Source of the DNA: Komarekiella delphini-convector SJRDD-AB1
Lineage (GTDB): Bacteria; Cyanobacteriota; Cyanobacteriia; Cyanobacteriales; Nostocaceae
NCBI RefSeq assembly: GCF_014831675.1
Contig: NZ_VJXY01000016.1
Location: forward strand, 1 to 64,000
Length of the DNA stretch: 64,000 bases
Direction of reading: 5' to 3'
Shown: piece by piece, positions 27,315-36,315 of the stretch
Layout: each line of letters begins with the position of its first letter
Position numbering within the stretch: the stretch's first letter is position 1
Notes under the pieces: generated by a model
Database searches by the model: none
What the model saw: only the letters and a program-made list of their open reading frames with translations
Told to the model about the DNA's origin: nothing
Program-made: the position numbers and the translations under genes

Positions 27315-28502
27315 CTAAGCAGTTTTTTTCTCGCTAGATGCTAAGAAGTCAAGAATAGTTTGAGCTAACGCCTTTGATGCCAAATATGGCACGCCATTAC
27401 CAATAGTTTTAAACATATTCGTGAGCGACATCTGCCCTGGAAGCACAAAATTTGCAGGTAAAGATTGTATTGCTAAAGCTTCCGCCACAGAAATTCGACG
27501 AATTTTATAGGGATGCAAATGTACTTCATTATTTCCATAGCAAGCTGTTGGAGAGTAGCGCCATCTGTGCAAACGTTTGAAAGACTTCTTAGAATCATCT
27601 CCTTCATCAACAGCAGCAAATTTTGTGATGCCTGCTCTTGGTTTAAAATAATGTTCAGCATTCGGATGCTTCATCACATCATTTTTTCTAAACCAATATT
27701 CAACAGTTAGTTCTTGAGGGATGCCATCAGGACAATCCACTATAGAATCTGCTTTAAAAGGTTCGCACTTATGCCAAGGGTAGGAAAAAACTTTTTCTTT
27801 AGGATACAAAATGTGATTTTCCCAAGGAAAAACCCCTTCAGGTAGTAACTGTTCACTACCAATTTCTATATTTATATCCTGGATAAAATCATTGTGGAAG
27901 CCAACAAGAATAATTCTATCTCTATCTTGGGGTACACCAAATTCAATAGCATTAATTAAGCGTTCTGTTAATATATAGCCTGCTTGCTGTAACTGTTGCT
28001 TCAGTGATTCAAAGAATAAACGATGCTTTTTTGTTTTCCATAAACCCTTGACATTCTCAAATAAAAAGAAATCTGGAAGATTACGACAAATTAATTCAAT
28101 ATACGAAGCCGAAAGTTTGCCATTATCTCCTAAATGTCCTCTATTTTTCCCACCAATAGAAAAATCAGGACAGGGAGGCCCACCAATAAAACCTACAATA
28201 AAATTAGACTTGCGACAGTGTTTTACTAACTCCTCAAAACCTTGCCCTTGTATTCCTTGAGTAAGTTTGGTTACGTCTCCCGCTTCTCCGTCATGGTATC
28301 CGTATTCTGGCAATGTTAGGTTGAGAACCTTCCGTGAATATCGGTACGCTCCCATGAATGGGGAGAAAATTTCATTGACATAAACAATATTAAAACCGCA
28401 GTTTTCAAAACCTAAATCTAAAAAACCTGAGCCAGCAAAAAAGGAGAAGATGCAAGGGCGAACACTAGTCATTATTCTCAGCTGATTTCTAGCTTCACAC
28501 AA
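27315..28502 (-). CDS. DNA (cytosine-5-)-methyltransferase, apparently solitary
   Basis: The product (395 aa; 385 if the second ATG at 28472 is used, giving MTSVRPCIFSFFAGSGFLDL) transfers a methyl group from AdoMet to C5 of cytosine. Motif I is FSFFAGSGFLDLGFENCGF. Motif IV, with the catalytic Cys, is GGPPCPDFSIGGKNRG. Motif VI is FLFENVKGL, motif VIII FGVPQDRDRIILVGF and motif X TIGNGVPYLASKALAQTI. The target-recognition region (about 200-330) is unique. No restriction endonuclease gene lies nearby, so it is likely an orphan regulatory or epigenetic enzyme. Specificity is unknown. Confidence 0.93.
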   Translation of the reverse strand: MCEARNQLRIMTSVRPCIFSFFAGSGFLDLGFENCGFNIVYVNEIFSPFMGAYRYSRKVLNLTLPEYGYHDGEAGDVTKLTQGIQGQGFEELVKHCRKSNFIVGFIGGPPCPDFSIGGKNRGHLGDNGKLSASYIELICRNLPDFFLFENVKGLWKTKKHRLFFESLKQQLQQAGYILTERLINAIEFGVPQDRDRIILVGFHNDFIQDINIEIGSEQLLPEGVFPWENHILYPKEKVFSYPWHKCEPFKADSIVDCPDGIPQELTVEYWFRKNDVMKHPNAEHYFKPRAGITKFAAVDEGDDSKKSFKRLHRWRYSPTACYGNNEVHLHPYKIRRISVAEALAIQSLPANFVLPGQMSLTNMFKTIGNGVPYLASKALAQTILDFLASSEKKTA

Positions 28503-28540
28503 AAAAGGCGCTAGGAAAAACTTTGCGCCTTTGCGCGAGA

Positions 28541-30004
28541 TTATCCAACCGCCTTCTCAGCACAAACTACTTCAACCTGCTGTGCTTCTGGTAATAAACG
28601 CTTTACGCCTTGCTTAACAAACCCTTGCAGAAAAGCCATCTGCTGATTTTGCTGAAATACCTTTTGCAAAGTTTGTCGCAACTTATCCAAATTCAAAGCG
28701 TTTCCCGAATCTATAGCTACTTCCTGTTGTTGGAAATACTCAATTAGACTTAACCCTGCTACTCTGGTTAGATAAGCGGCACTTACTCCCTGCACCACGC
28801 CACCAGCAACAAAGGTGACGGCGTTACTTTTAAGGACAGTACCAACAGCCTTTGTAGAAAGTTCCACTAAACCGAGTTTCAGCATTAAACTTCCCATTGT
28901 TCCAGCAACAGCTTGCGCCTGTTCTAGGGAAAATTTCTGCTGGTATATATTGCCTAAATCCATTATCATCTGGGCATTAATAGCCGCCGTTGCCAAGATG
29001 TCAAGTGCTGGGACTGGGTTAGCAAAGGCAGCAGCAGCAGCTATCCACTGATATTGTTCTATAACTGGGGTGGCGCGATCGCGTCTGGTTTCATTCAGCC
29101 AGCTTTTCGCCTCAGCTTTTAGCAATCTGGCTTTTCTCATGGTAGTTACCCACACCAGGCGTTGTCCTTGGTGTGCTAAAACTTCGCCTAATTGCTGTGT
29201 CAATTGCTGGATATCTGGCGTTGGTTGTTCCAGCCATTCTTGCATAGAGCCATCAGCCTCATGCTTCCGTACTTTGATGGGAATGGGAGAAACCGCAGTT
29301 GCGACGACATTTCCTTGAAGCCGCTGTTTTAATGACAGCAAGATGCTGGCGCGTTCATCTACTAAATACTGGTCTTGTTTGTTAAAAACTAAGATTGTGG
29401 GCTGATTGGCTGCCTTTAGCTGCTGTAGACTTTGAAATTCTGAGTCTGTCAAATCACCGTTTGTCACGAACAAGACAAAATCAGATTTTGCTACTTCTGC
29501 TAAAACAGCTGCATCTGACATATCACCTGCTTCTCTAAACAAAGGTGCTGTCTCTTGAAAGTTAACTTTTGCGTGAATTTCTTGGCAACTGCTAGACTTG
29601 AGCACTTGAATTAAAGCGCTTTTCCCTACGGATTTACCGCCAGTAACAGCTAGTTTAATTTCTTGCCTGTCTAATTCCAACGGCAATTCGGCAATTTGTT
29701 TTTGCAGTGTCTCTAAGGCTGTGTGGTTTTCTGCTTCTTGTGCCAGTTGGTTAATTACAGCTTCAGCTTTGGCAATCGCACTTTCCACGGTTGACCGATC
29801 CACAAGCATACCATCTAGCTGTTCTAAACTGCCTTTCGGGCGATTTTGCTGTAATAACCATAAACCACCGCCAACAGCTAAGGTGCTCAATAAACTAAAC
29901 TCACCCAGCTGTACTATTGAATGATGCCAACTTTCTAGCATCCACAGAAAAAAGGACAGTCCCAGTCCTCCTACTAAAATTGGTCGCTGCAACTTCACAA
30001 CCAT
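28541..30004 (-). CDS. P-loop GTPase with C-terminal DUF697 domain
   Basis: The 487-residue product starts at MVVKLQRPILVGGLGLSFFL with an N-terminal hydrophobic helix. It has a GTPase core: Walker A AVTGGKSVGKSALIQVL (about residue 120), FVTNGDLTDSE and the NKxD motif FNKQDQ. The C-terminal part, with alternating hydrophobic helices (FANPVPALDILATAAINAQM, AGTMGSLMLKLGLVELSTKA), is DUF697-like. Such proteins (slr1462-type) are common in cyanobacteria; the role is unclear. ATG 30004 is the start: an open frame extends into the tRNA gene upstream but is false. Confidence 0.88.
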   Translation of the reverse strand: MVVKLQRPILVGGLGLSFFLWMLESWHHSIVQLGEFSLLSTLAVGGGLWLLQQNRPKGSLEQLDGMLVDRSTVESAIAKAEAVINQLAQEAENHTALETLQKQIAELPLELDRQEIKLAVTGGKSVGKSALIQVLKSSSCQEIHAKVNFQETAPLFREAGDMSDAAVLAEVAKSDFVLFVTNGDLTDSEFQSLQQLKAANQPTILVFNKQDQYLVDERASILLSLKQRLQGNVVATAVSPIPIKVRKHEADGSMQEWLEQPTPDIQQLTQQLGEVLAHQGQRLVWVTTMRKARLLKAEAKSWLNETRRDRATPVIEQYQWIAAAAAFANPVPALDILATAAINAQMIMDLGNIYQQKFSLEQAQAVAGTMGSLMLKLGLVELSTKAVGTVLKSNAVTFVAGGVVQGVSAAYLTRVAGLSLIEYFQQQEVAIDSGNALNLDKLRQTLQKVFQQNQQMAFLQGFVKQGVKRLLPEAQQVEVVCAEKAVG

Positions 30005-30060
30005 GTTTCTCCGCCCTTTTTGGAAGGTTCCTACTTCAGAATAGATCAAAATAAAACAAA

Positions 30061-30091
30061 ATCCCCCAACCTTTACAGATTGGAGGAATTT
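30061..30091 (-). terminator. Rho-independent terminator of the initiator tRNA gene
   Basis: On the minus strand, TTCCTCCAA ... TTGGGGGA forms a stem and is followed by a T-rich stretch (TTTTGTTTTATTTT). It begins about 16 nt after the tRNA CCA end. Confidence 0.65.
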
Positions 30092-30106
30092 GTTTGATCT
30101 TTTATT

Positions 30107-30183
<77 letters not shown>

Positions 30184-30230
30184 TCGTTTCTTGACTTTTC
30201 TAGTTTAACCCAAAGTCAAAAGTTTGGCAA

Positions 30231-31184
30231 CTACAAAAACGATAATTCACCAATAACTTCTAAACGCTTGTATTTTCCTAAAGTCATAAACTTTTCTGAC
30301 AAACTTTCTGCCGCACTAGGACTAATCCAGCCCATTTGCTGGAGCAAGTGGATAGCAACGGCATATTTTGCTCTTTTTGCCCCATCCATGACTTTAATCG
30401 CCAATCCCATACCCTCCCCAAGTCTACCAATGCACTGCACGCCTTCAGCACCGGCTTTACTTACTAGTTCTCCTGGAGTTAAGCGCATCAATTCCGTATC
30501 AAATTCTCCATCTCCTGCCACCATAGCTGGGTGATGAGTCATAGCACGGACAATACGCTCCATATCTAAATTGGTACTAGAAGCTAGCAGAGCATATAAA
30601 GACGCCATGTGACCGAGTTGCATCAAATAGGTTGGTGCGCCACAATCGTCATGAGCGCTGATAAATTCTTCTGCTGGCATTCGCAGTAACTCTGACACTT
30701 TGCCCAAAATCAACTGCTGTATCGGGTGCTTGCGTTCCAAGTAGTTATTTAAAGGCCAATGGCGTTGTTGACAAACGGCTAACATTCCCGCATGTTTCCC
30801 AGAGCAATTGTATTCTAGAGGACTTCGTTTGCCTTCAGGAACCGGACATTGGAGTACCGAAGGGTCAAGATCGGTTCGCCAAAGGATGTTAAATACTTGT
30901 CGTACTTGCTCTATTGTTCCTTTGTGGGAACTTGTGATAATTGCCAAGTCGCGATCGCTAAGATCGTAGCGTTCCAATGTACCTGTAGCTGTGACGGCGA
31001 GTGCTTGAAATGGCTTGAGCGCTGAACGGACAAACGCAGCTGTTTCTGAGTTGCCGGCAACAGTTAGAACCCGTCCTCGTTCGTCGCATACAACAGCCTG
31101 GACTATATGCCTCGATTCAATAATACCTTCCCGCAGTAACCGGACTTCCAGTGCTGTGGCTTGAGTTCGTTTTCCCATTGTCAT
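30231..31184 (-). CDS. Asparaginase, type II family related to thermolabile (Rhizobium-type) enzymes
   Basis: The 317-residue product matches the asparaginase_II family (Rhizobium etli-type, unrelated to E. coli AnsA/B). It is predicted to hydrolyse asparagine to aspartate and ammonia. Seen: FVRSALKPFQALAVTATGTL (a Ser-Lys pair of the serine-hydrolase-like site), ITSSHKGTIEQVRQVFNIL, YNCSGKHAGMLAVCQQRHWP, ISAHDDCGAPTYLMQLGHMA and VSKAGAEGVQCIGRLGEGMG. Start at ATG 31184, or ATG 31178 two codons later. It lies 47 bp from the initiator tRNA gene, divergent from nothing and alone on this strand segment. Confidence 0.92.
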   Translation of the reverse strand: MTMGKRTQATALEVRLLREGIIESRHIVQAVVCDERGRVLTVAGNSETAAFVRSALKPFQALAVTATGTLERYDLSDRDLAIITSSHKGTIEQVRQVFNILWRTDLDPSVLQCPVPEGKRSPLEYNCSGKHAGMLAVCQQRHWPLNNYLERKHPIQQLILGKVSELLRMPAEEFISAHDDCGAPTYLMQLGHMASLYALLASSTNLDMERIVRAMTHHPAMVAGDGEFDTELMRLTPGELVSKAGAEGVQCIGRLGEGMGLAIKVMDGAKRAKYAVAIHLLQQMGWISPSAAESLSEKFMTLGKYKRLEVIGELSFL

Positions 31185-31309
31185 GGGTTAAAATTTATCA
31201 CTATTTTATTATTTGTCATTAGTCATTTATCCTACCTTGCGGTGAGCCGCTAAGGCGTTTATGTCATTTGTTTTTCATGAATGACTACTGACCACTGACT
31301 AATGACTAT
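31185..31309. repeat. Spacer with STRR-like TCATTAGTCATT repeats
   Basis: ATTTGTCATTAGTCATTTATC (about 31211-31231) and GAATGACTACTGACCACTGAC (about 31279-31299) are inverted versions of the same heptamer. They flank GCGGTGAGCCGC, a perfect 12-bp palindrome-like core (about 31239-31250). It lies between two minus-strand genes. Confidence 0.6.
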
Positions 31310-31810
31310 TTACAACAAACGCCAAACTATAGTACCAATAAGAAACAATCCAGCCAAGCCAGCAGAGGTAAATTGTAACCGTCGCAGAATGGGTTTGATT
31401 CCATACGTAACAATCAAGCGATCGCGGTCAAGGATTTCCAGGGGCTTTGTCCAAGTTTGACCATCGTACCAACCTGACTCTTCATAAAATACTGTGGGAC
31501 TATAGAGGCGATCGCGCACGTAGAACCAGCCTAAGTACAAACGTACCAGTGCTAGTACCACTCCTACACTCGCTCCGGCTGCACCACAAAGCATAAAATG
31601 AGCAATATACTTATGTGGTGGAAAACTTGCCGCTGCTACCGGCCCTGCTACCAGCCATGATAAACTCCAAATCCAAACTATTTTCGTAATATACTTACGC
31701 CAATTTAAGGTGCTATCACGAAACAGCCAAGAAGTTTTTAACTCTTCGTACTCGTTTAGAGGTTGTTGTTCTGTAGGAACAGGGCAATTGGAAACCGAGG
31801 ACTTAATCAC
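31310..31810 (-). CDS. CGLD27 family protein (DUF1230)
   Basis: The 166-residue product has two or three membrane helices ([38 protein letters not shown]; the C-terminal [17 protein letters not shown]). It has the conserved [20 protein letters not shown] motif of the CGLD27 family, found in cyanobacteria and plastids (conserved in green lineage and diatoms). In plants it is linked to iron deficiency and chloroplast function. The start overlaps the end of rsfS by 4 bp (ATG A), so the two are coupled. Confidence 0.9.
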   Translation of the reverse strand: MIKSSVSNCPVPTEQQPLNEYEELKTSWLFRDSTLNWRKYITKIVWIWSLSWLVAGPVAAASFPPHKYIAHFMLCGAAGASVGVVLALVRLYLGWFYVRDRLYSPTVFYEESGWYDGQTWTKPLEILDRDRLIVTYGIKPILRRLQFTSAGLAGLFLIGTIVWRLL

Positions 31811-32265
31811 GTTGGCTTACCTCCTCCGTCATCGGATTTTGGCAGCGAAATTCGTTCTGCATGAATCCAAAACGCTTCTAAATTGTAAAACTCCCGCTCC
31901 TTAGGCATCATGATGTGAACAATCACATCGCCGTAGTCTTGTAAAACCCAACTCCCATCGGCTTTTCCTTCTGTCCTCAAGGGACGCCTTTGCCACTCAT
32001 TTTCGACTTTTTCTTCAATTGCTTCGGCGATCGCCCTTACCTGTACCCGAGAATAGCCAGTCATCATCACAAAGTAATCTGCCAGGTAAGATACATCTGC
32101 CATTCTGAGCAACAAGATATCACCCGCTTTGCGATCTGATGCGGCTTCAGCGATGGTTGCAGCTAATTTTCCACTCGAATCTTCGGTTTCAGAGGGACTT
32201 CTCACCGCATTATTCATCACTGAGACAGATTGTAATTGGAAATCTCCTTGGAAATAATCAGACAT
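31807..32265 (-). CDS. rsfS: Ribosomal silencing factor RsfS
   Basis: The 152-residue product is RsfS (YbeB/Iojap family), which binds ribosomal protein L14 and blocks subunit joining under poor nutrition. The core begins [20 protein letters not shown] and continues [60 protein letters not shown] and FYNLEAFW. An N-terminal extension of about 28 residues (to [10 protein letters not shown]) is non-conserved. It is co-translated with CGLD27. Confidence 0.95.
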   Translation of the reverse strand: MSDYFQGDFQLQSVSVMNNAVRSPSETEDSSGKLAATIAEAASDRKAGDILLLRMADVSYLADYFVMMTGYSRVQVRAIAEAIEEKVENEWQRRPLRTEGKADGSWVLQDYGDVIVHIMMPKEREFYNLEAFWIHAERISLPKSDDGGGKPT

Positions 32266-32960
32266 TAAACCTCAGGTGCTTTCTTCCTTTTGTAACAATT
32301 CTTGACAACTACTTACAAACAACAAACAATTGAACTGCAACTGTGTAAATAGGTTTTTTTGAATACTAACAAAAAAACAGGTGTTTATGCGGCTAGTTAT
32401 CTAATTGAATTAGTTGTTGAGGTTTCGACACAAGAAGCACCAATTACAAGTCAATATTATGCTAAGATCAAACACACAAGGGCTTTCCAGTAAGAAGTTT
32501 TGGGATAGTGCAGACTAATCAAACAGTCTGACATCTAAAGCTTGTAATTCGCGGGTATCGCCGCAGCCAGGTTTTAGGTCATTTACTAAAAATTACGATA
32601 GAACACAGCAGACTCATGCGTAGTCTGCTTAAAGTGTAATTGCTATGGAAGTTCTGAGTCGGCGTTTAGCTTGTTATATTTCTTTACTTCAACTTCTAAG
32701 CCAAATAAACATTTTTGTATCCCACATTACCTAACTAATACCGCTACGGGGCATCCTTAGTAAGTCCATTTGAGAGGTTTAGCAATTGTCTGTTTAGATT
32801 AAGGCTAGGACACTAGAGCGCCCCTAGTATATAGGCAAAACAAATAGTTTTCCCACAGCCTCAAGGAAGTGAAGCCGTGGGATTTTTGGTAGAGTTTGCG
32901 ATTTTTAAGACTGTGAATCCAATGAGGACACTGATCAGCAATCTAACTCAATCAGGTAGA
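32266..32960 (+). other. 695-bp gene-free region with a plus-strand terminator-like hairpin
   Basis: No protein gene is seen in any frame. At 32851-32887, TCCCAC-A-GC ... GC-C-GTGGGA forms a stem with a 14-nt loop followed by ATTTTT on the plus strand, a terminator for which no plus-strand gene exists upstream. The region may therefore encode a small RNA, with 3' end near 32887. Alternatively the hairpin may be the end of an IS200/IS605-like element. ACTCATGCGTAGTCTGCTT near 32612 is another small inverted repeat. Confidence 0.4.
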
Positions 32961-34232
32961 TTAAACTTCCTGTTTCGTCACTGTTGTGGACTTAATTACT
33001 CTGCTATCTGCTATTAGTGAGTAACACAATGTCTCGTATTGATTTAATGCTTGCTCAAAAGCATAATGCTCAACGGCATATTGACGACTTTTATAACCTA
33101 GAGTTTTAACTTTTTCTGGGTTTTGGTACAAGTCTAAAACTGCCATTGCTAAAGTTTGAGGATCTTCTGGAGGAACGATAACTCCGCCGCCACTTTGCCT
33201 GATAGCTCTGGCTGCTGTACCATTATCTGGCACAGACGCAACCAATGCTCGACCACTGGCTAATAGCACTTGAATTTTTGATGGCATGTTGAAAGATACA
33301 ACATTTTTCTTTTGCACCACCAAACCGACATCCGCAGCTGCTAACATCTGTGGTAAATATTTACGGGGTTGAAACGGCAGTAGTAAAACGTTATCTGCCC
33401 CGCAGTCTAGACATTCCTGTTGCAATCGCTGTAAACCTTTTGCCTCTCCAACGATTACAAATGCAATATCTGGGATGTGGCGCAACAAAGAAGCCGCTTT
33501 GATAACACTTTCTAAGCCTTGAGTCAGAGCAATGTTACCAGAATATAGAACTACAAATTTGCCATTCAGATTGTGTGCTGCACGGAAAGGATTATCTTCT
33601 TTGGGCAAGGGGCGGATGAAATTTACATCAACCCAATTGGGAATTTGCACAATTTTGTTAGCTTCGACGCCCTTAGACTGCAAATTATCCACAAACCCAT
33701 CAGCGATGACGCTAATTTTACTAGCGGTATGATAAGCAAATTTTTCTAATACCGTAAACAATTTGATCAAAAATTTATTTTTCAGTAGACCGACATGTAC
33801 AGCGGCTTCCGGTAATATATCTTGTAAATTTAAGATTACAGGGCAAGCACGTAACAATCCTAAAAGAGCAGCTGGTACACAAACTGGCAGGGATGGCGAA
33901 GTCGAGAGGATAACATCTGGACGCCAGCCAATGAGAGCGGGCACAAAACTGCTAACAACGAAACTAGCATCTAGCAATACCCTATCTAGCAAGTTAGGCT
34001 GCGGGCGAATCCAAACATAACTGCGTTGGATTTGAACACCATTTTTGTATTCTGTGAGATACCATTTGCCTCGATAGCCCTGGTAAATTTGACGCTCAGG
34101 GTAATTGGGCATAGCAGTGACTACGCGCACATGGTGTCCACGCCTAACTAATCCCTCTGCTAATTCAGTCATCAGCGGAGCAATACCAATAGGTTCTGGA
34201 TAGTAGTTGTAGGAGTAAATCAAAATCCGCAT
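32961..34232 (-). CDS. WcaI-like glycosyltransferase (GT4, exopolysaccharide type)
   Basis: The 423-residue product has the N-terminal MRILIYSYNYYPEPIGIAPL typical of colanic-acid WcaI-type transferases. RRGHHVRVVTAMPNYPERQI and LLRACPVILNLQDILPEAAV follow. The C-terminal GT-B half has VVLYSGNIALTQGLESVIKA and the donor site MPSKIQVLLASGRALVASVP. It probably builds a cell-surface polysaccharide. A STAS-sugar transferase gene lies 0.8 kb upstream on the same strand, which supports a glycan locus, but no other EPS genes are adjacent. Confidence 0.88.
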   Translation of the reverse strand: MRILIYSYNYYPEPIGIAPLMTELAEGLVRRGHHVRVVTAMPNYPERQIYQGYRGKWYLTEYKNGVQIQRSYVWIRPQPNLLDRVLLDASFVVSSFVPALIGWRPDVILSTSPSLPVCVPAALLGLLRACPVILNLQDILPEAAVHVGLLKNKFLIKLFTVLEKFAYHTASKISVIADGFVDNLQSKGVEANKIVQIPNWVDVNFIRPLPKEDNPFRAAHNLNGKFVVLYSGNIALTQGLESVIKAASLLRHIPDIAFVIVGEAKGLQRLQQECLDCGADNVLLLPFQPRKYLPQMLAAADVGLVVQKKNVVSFNMPSKIQVLLASGRALVASVPDNGTAARAIRQSGGGVIVPPEDPQTLAMAVLDLYQNPEKVKTLGYKSRQYAVEHYAFEQALNQYETLCYSLIADSRVIKSTTVTKQEV

Positions 34233-35050
34233 AAATAATAAGTCAGAAGTACCCCGGTTTTTTTATTTAATGACAACATTTGTCTTAAATATCGTTTGGT
34301 GCTTAGAAGCGCCTATGTTTAATTGTGTCTTCAGACTCTTTTAATGTCAGGGATTTTAATTAAAGATTGAGTAAAATTTGATATTGCGTACTAAAGTAGC
34401 TATGATATTTTTTTTACAATTAAAATATTAATTTAAGTATTAATTTATGATTTATGCTTAAGTATAAACCCTGTGCTTGTTAGTTAAATAGACTCTCAAT
34501 GTTAATTAAAGAGCTTAATTAAAAGTTGAGAAATTAGGGTCAAACACTTCAGTGGAATTCAAAATCACTGAAGTTATATACTATTTAGCGAAAAGCTAGA
34601 TACAGATTACTCTTTTATTTCCTACAAAATGAGGCTCTCAAAATTAGACGTTATAAGTAGGACGCTAATTCAAAGCGCCGGAAACTGGCGCTCTGACTTT
34701 TCTCAAAATTTCAAATTCCAGAACTCACTGAATTATTGTAAGGACTTCAAACAAGGACGTATTATGTCTCATGCTTACTCTCGCAGAGCTTGATTAGAAT
34801 CAGGAAGAAATTGGAAAATGTGAAAAATCAATATAATGACTTTGGGCAAAATATTAAAGACTAATCAAAAAATCTATAACTTGAGTAAGTTTTTTCTAGG
34901 TAAATTTTTAAAGAAGCAGAAATTAAAAAAATATCTTTAGAATATTGCTGTAGTCACTTTTTGTATTTACCCAAGCCCAAAAGGGGCTTGGGCGTACCCA
35001 AATATTGTGGTGTTATGAGTTACCAACAAATTGCAAATAAGGTTAATAGG
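34233..35050. other. 818-bp gene-free region
   Basis: No gene is seen. The region is very A/T-rich (34350-34560). It contains AGCGCC (34674-34679) pairing with GGCGCT (34687-34692), followed by CTGACTTTTCTC, a weak plus-strand terminator shape. The two glycan genes flanking it are on the minus strand, so its left end (34233-34350) is the probable promoter side of the WcaI-like gene. Confidence 0.45.
34971..34993 (-). terminator. Hairpin downstream of the STAS-sugar transferase gene
   Basis: CCCAAGCCC and GGGCTTGGG (through an AAAAG loop) form a strong stem about 58 bp after the stop at 35051, reading the minus strand. No strong T-run follows, so it may be a terminator or a 3' stabiliser. Confidence 0.5.
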
Positions 35051-36100
35051 TTAAACAGCACCACTATTTTTGTGAAATAAGACAGCTACGGTTTTGAAAA
35101 TCAGCTTTAAATCGTACAGTAAACTCCAATTTTGTTGATACTGCAAATCCAGGCGAATTACATCCTCAAAACTACGTACTGTAGAGCGACCATTCACTTG
35201 CCATTCGCCAGTCATACCGGGTTTAACATCTAAACGCTGCCACTCCGGTACTTCATAGCGTTCCACTTCATCAGGCGTGGGTGGTCTAGTACCTACTAAA
35301 CTCATTTCTCCTTTTAGAACGTTCCAAAATTGGGGCAGTTCATCCAGACTAGTCCGCCGTAAAAAGCGTCCTACCCGCGTAATTCTGGGATCGTTTTCGT
35401 TCTTGAAGAAGGCACCTTGTACTTGGTTTTTGACTTGGGATTTCTTCGCTTCTGCATCCACACACATAGAGCGAAATTTCCAAATCTCAAAACGCTTCCC
35501 CATCCAACCACAGCGGATTTGACTAAAGAAAAGGGGGCCGGGATCATCGATTTGAATAGCGATCGCAATCGGAATCAACAAAATTCCTGTGATTACTAAA
35601 CCTACCAGTGACCCAATAATGTCTATGAACCGTTTCATCCAAGATCCCACAGAAGGATGAGTGGTGGGTAACTGCTCTACTTGACGCGAAGCTTTTCTAA
35701 GCAATTCTACGCCACTTGGTTGTTCTATTAGCGATAGTTCACTAATAGATTCAATGGAAAAAACCTGATCCAATCCTGTAAGTTTTAGGACTGACATAAC
35801 TTGAGGAGTAACATTCCTCAGTATTAATGTCATACCTTTTTCCTGGGCGTATTTAAAATTACTTACCAGCGCACCTAAACCACTACTATCCATAAAAGTA
35901 GTTTGGTGAAAGTCAATGATGATTTGCTTAGGATGGGAATTGGACTGGGTTAAGCCTTGGCAGGTTTGCTTGAAGCCTACAGCCTCCAGCACGCTCAACC
36001 GTGCGGGCACCTGCACTATAGCCGTGTCGTTTAGGGAAGTAACTGGAAAATCTACCTCAATGGGTTGGCTAGTCATGAAGCTCTGCACTTTCGTTGCCAT
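35051..36100 (-). CDS. STAS domain fused to an initiating sugar-phosphate transferase
   Basis: The 349-residue product joins two domains. Residues about 15-115 form a STAS (anti-sigma-factor-antagonist-like) domain with FHQTTFMDSSGLGALVSNF, including the DSSGLG box in which SpoIIAA is phosphorylated. Residues about 150-345 are a bacterial sugar transferase (PF02397 type): a membrane helix FIDIIGSLVGLVITGILLIP, then DPGPLFFSQIRCGWMGKRFE, FRSMCVDAEAKK, RRTSLDELPQFWNVLKGEMS, LVGTRPPTPDEV and KPGMTGEWQVNGRS. It should load the first sugar phosphate onto undecaprenyl phosphate for exopolysaccharide. The STAS domain suggests control by phosphorylation; this is inference. Confidence 0.9.
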   Translation of the reverse strand: MATKVQSFMTSQPIEVDFPVTSLNDTAIVQVPARLSVLEAVGFKQTCQGLTQSNSHPKQIIIDFHQTTFMDSSGLGALVSNFKYAQEKGMTLILRNVTPQVMSVLKLTGLDQVFSIESISELSLIEQPSGVELLRKASRQVEQLPTTHPSVGSWMKRFIDIIGSLVGLVITGILLIPIAIAIQIDDPGPLFFSQIRCGWMGKRFEIWKFRSMCVDAEAKKSQVKNQVQGAFFKNENDPRITRVGRFLRRTSLDELPQFWNVLKGEMSLVGTRPPTPDEVERYEVPEWQRLDVKPGMTGEWQVNGRSTVRSFEDVIRLDLQYQQNWSLLYDLKLIFKTVAVLFHKNSGAV

Positions 36101-36288
36101 GTATAATGTAATCTGCCAAACATTATTTTGTCCTAAAAGATTGCCTAACCGGATGTTAAATCAGTAGGAATAAGGACTAAACGCTAGTTGCTTGGGGTGG
36201 GATTAGAAATCGCTAGCGACGATTCACAATAGAATAAAAAGCCAAAAAAAGAACAGAAGCCAAAAAATATACTTGCTGTTGTGCCGAC

Positions 36289-36306
36289 GCAACGCGATCG
36301 CGTTGC
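36289..36306. promoter_or_regulatory. 18-bp perfect palindrome over HIP1 at the queE ribosome-binding region
   Basis: GCAACGCGATCGCGTTGC is a perfect palindrome centred on HIP1 and ends 9 bp before the queE ATG. As RNA it could form a hairpin, though a perfect palindrome has no loop. No normal Shine-Dalgarno is seen between it and the ATG (TCTCCTCAA). Confidence 0.45.
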
Positions 36307-36315
36307 TCTCCTCAA

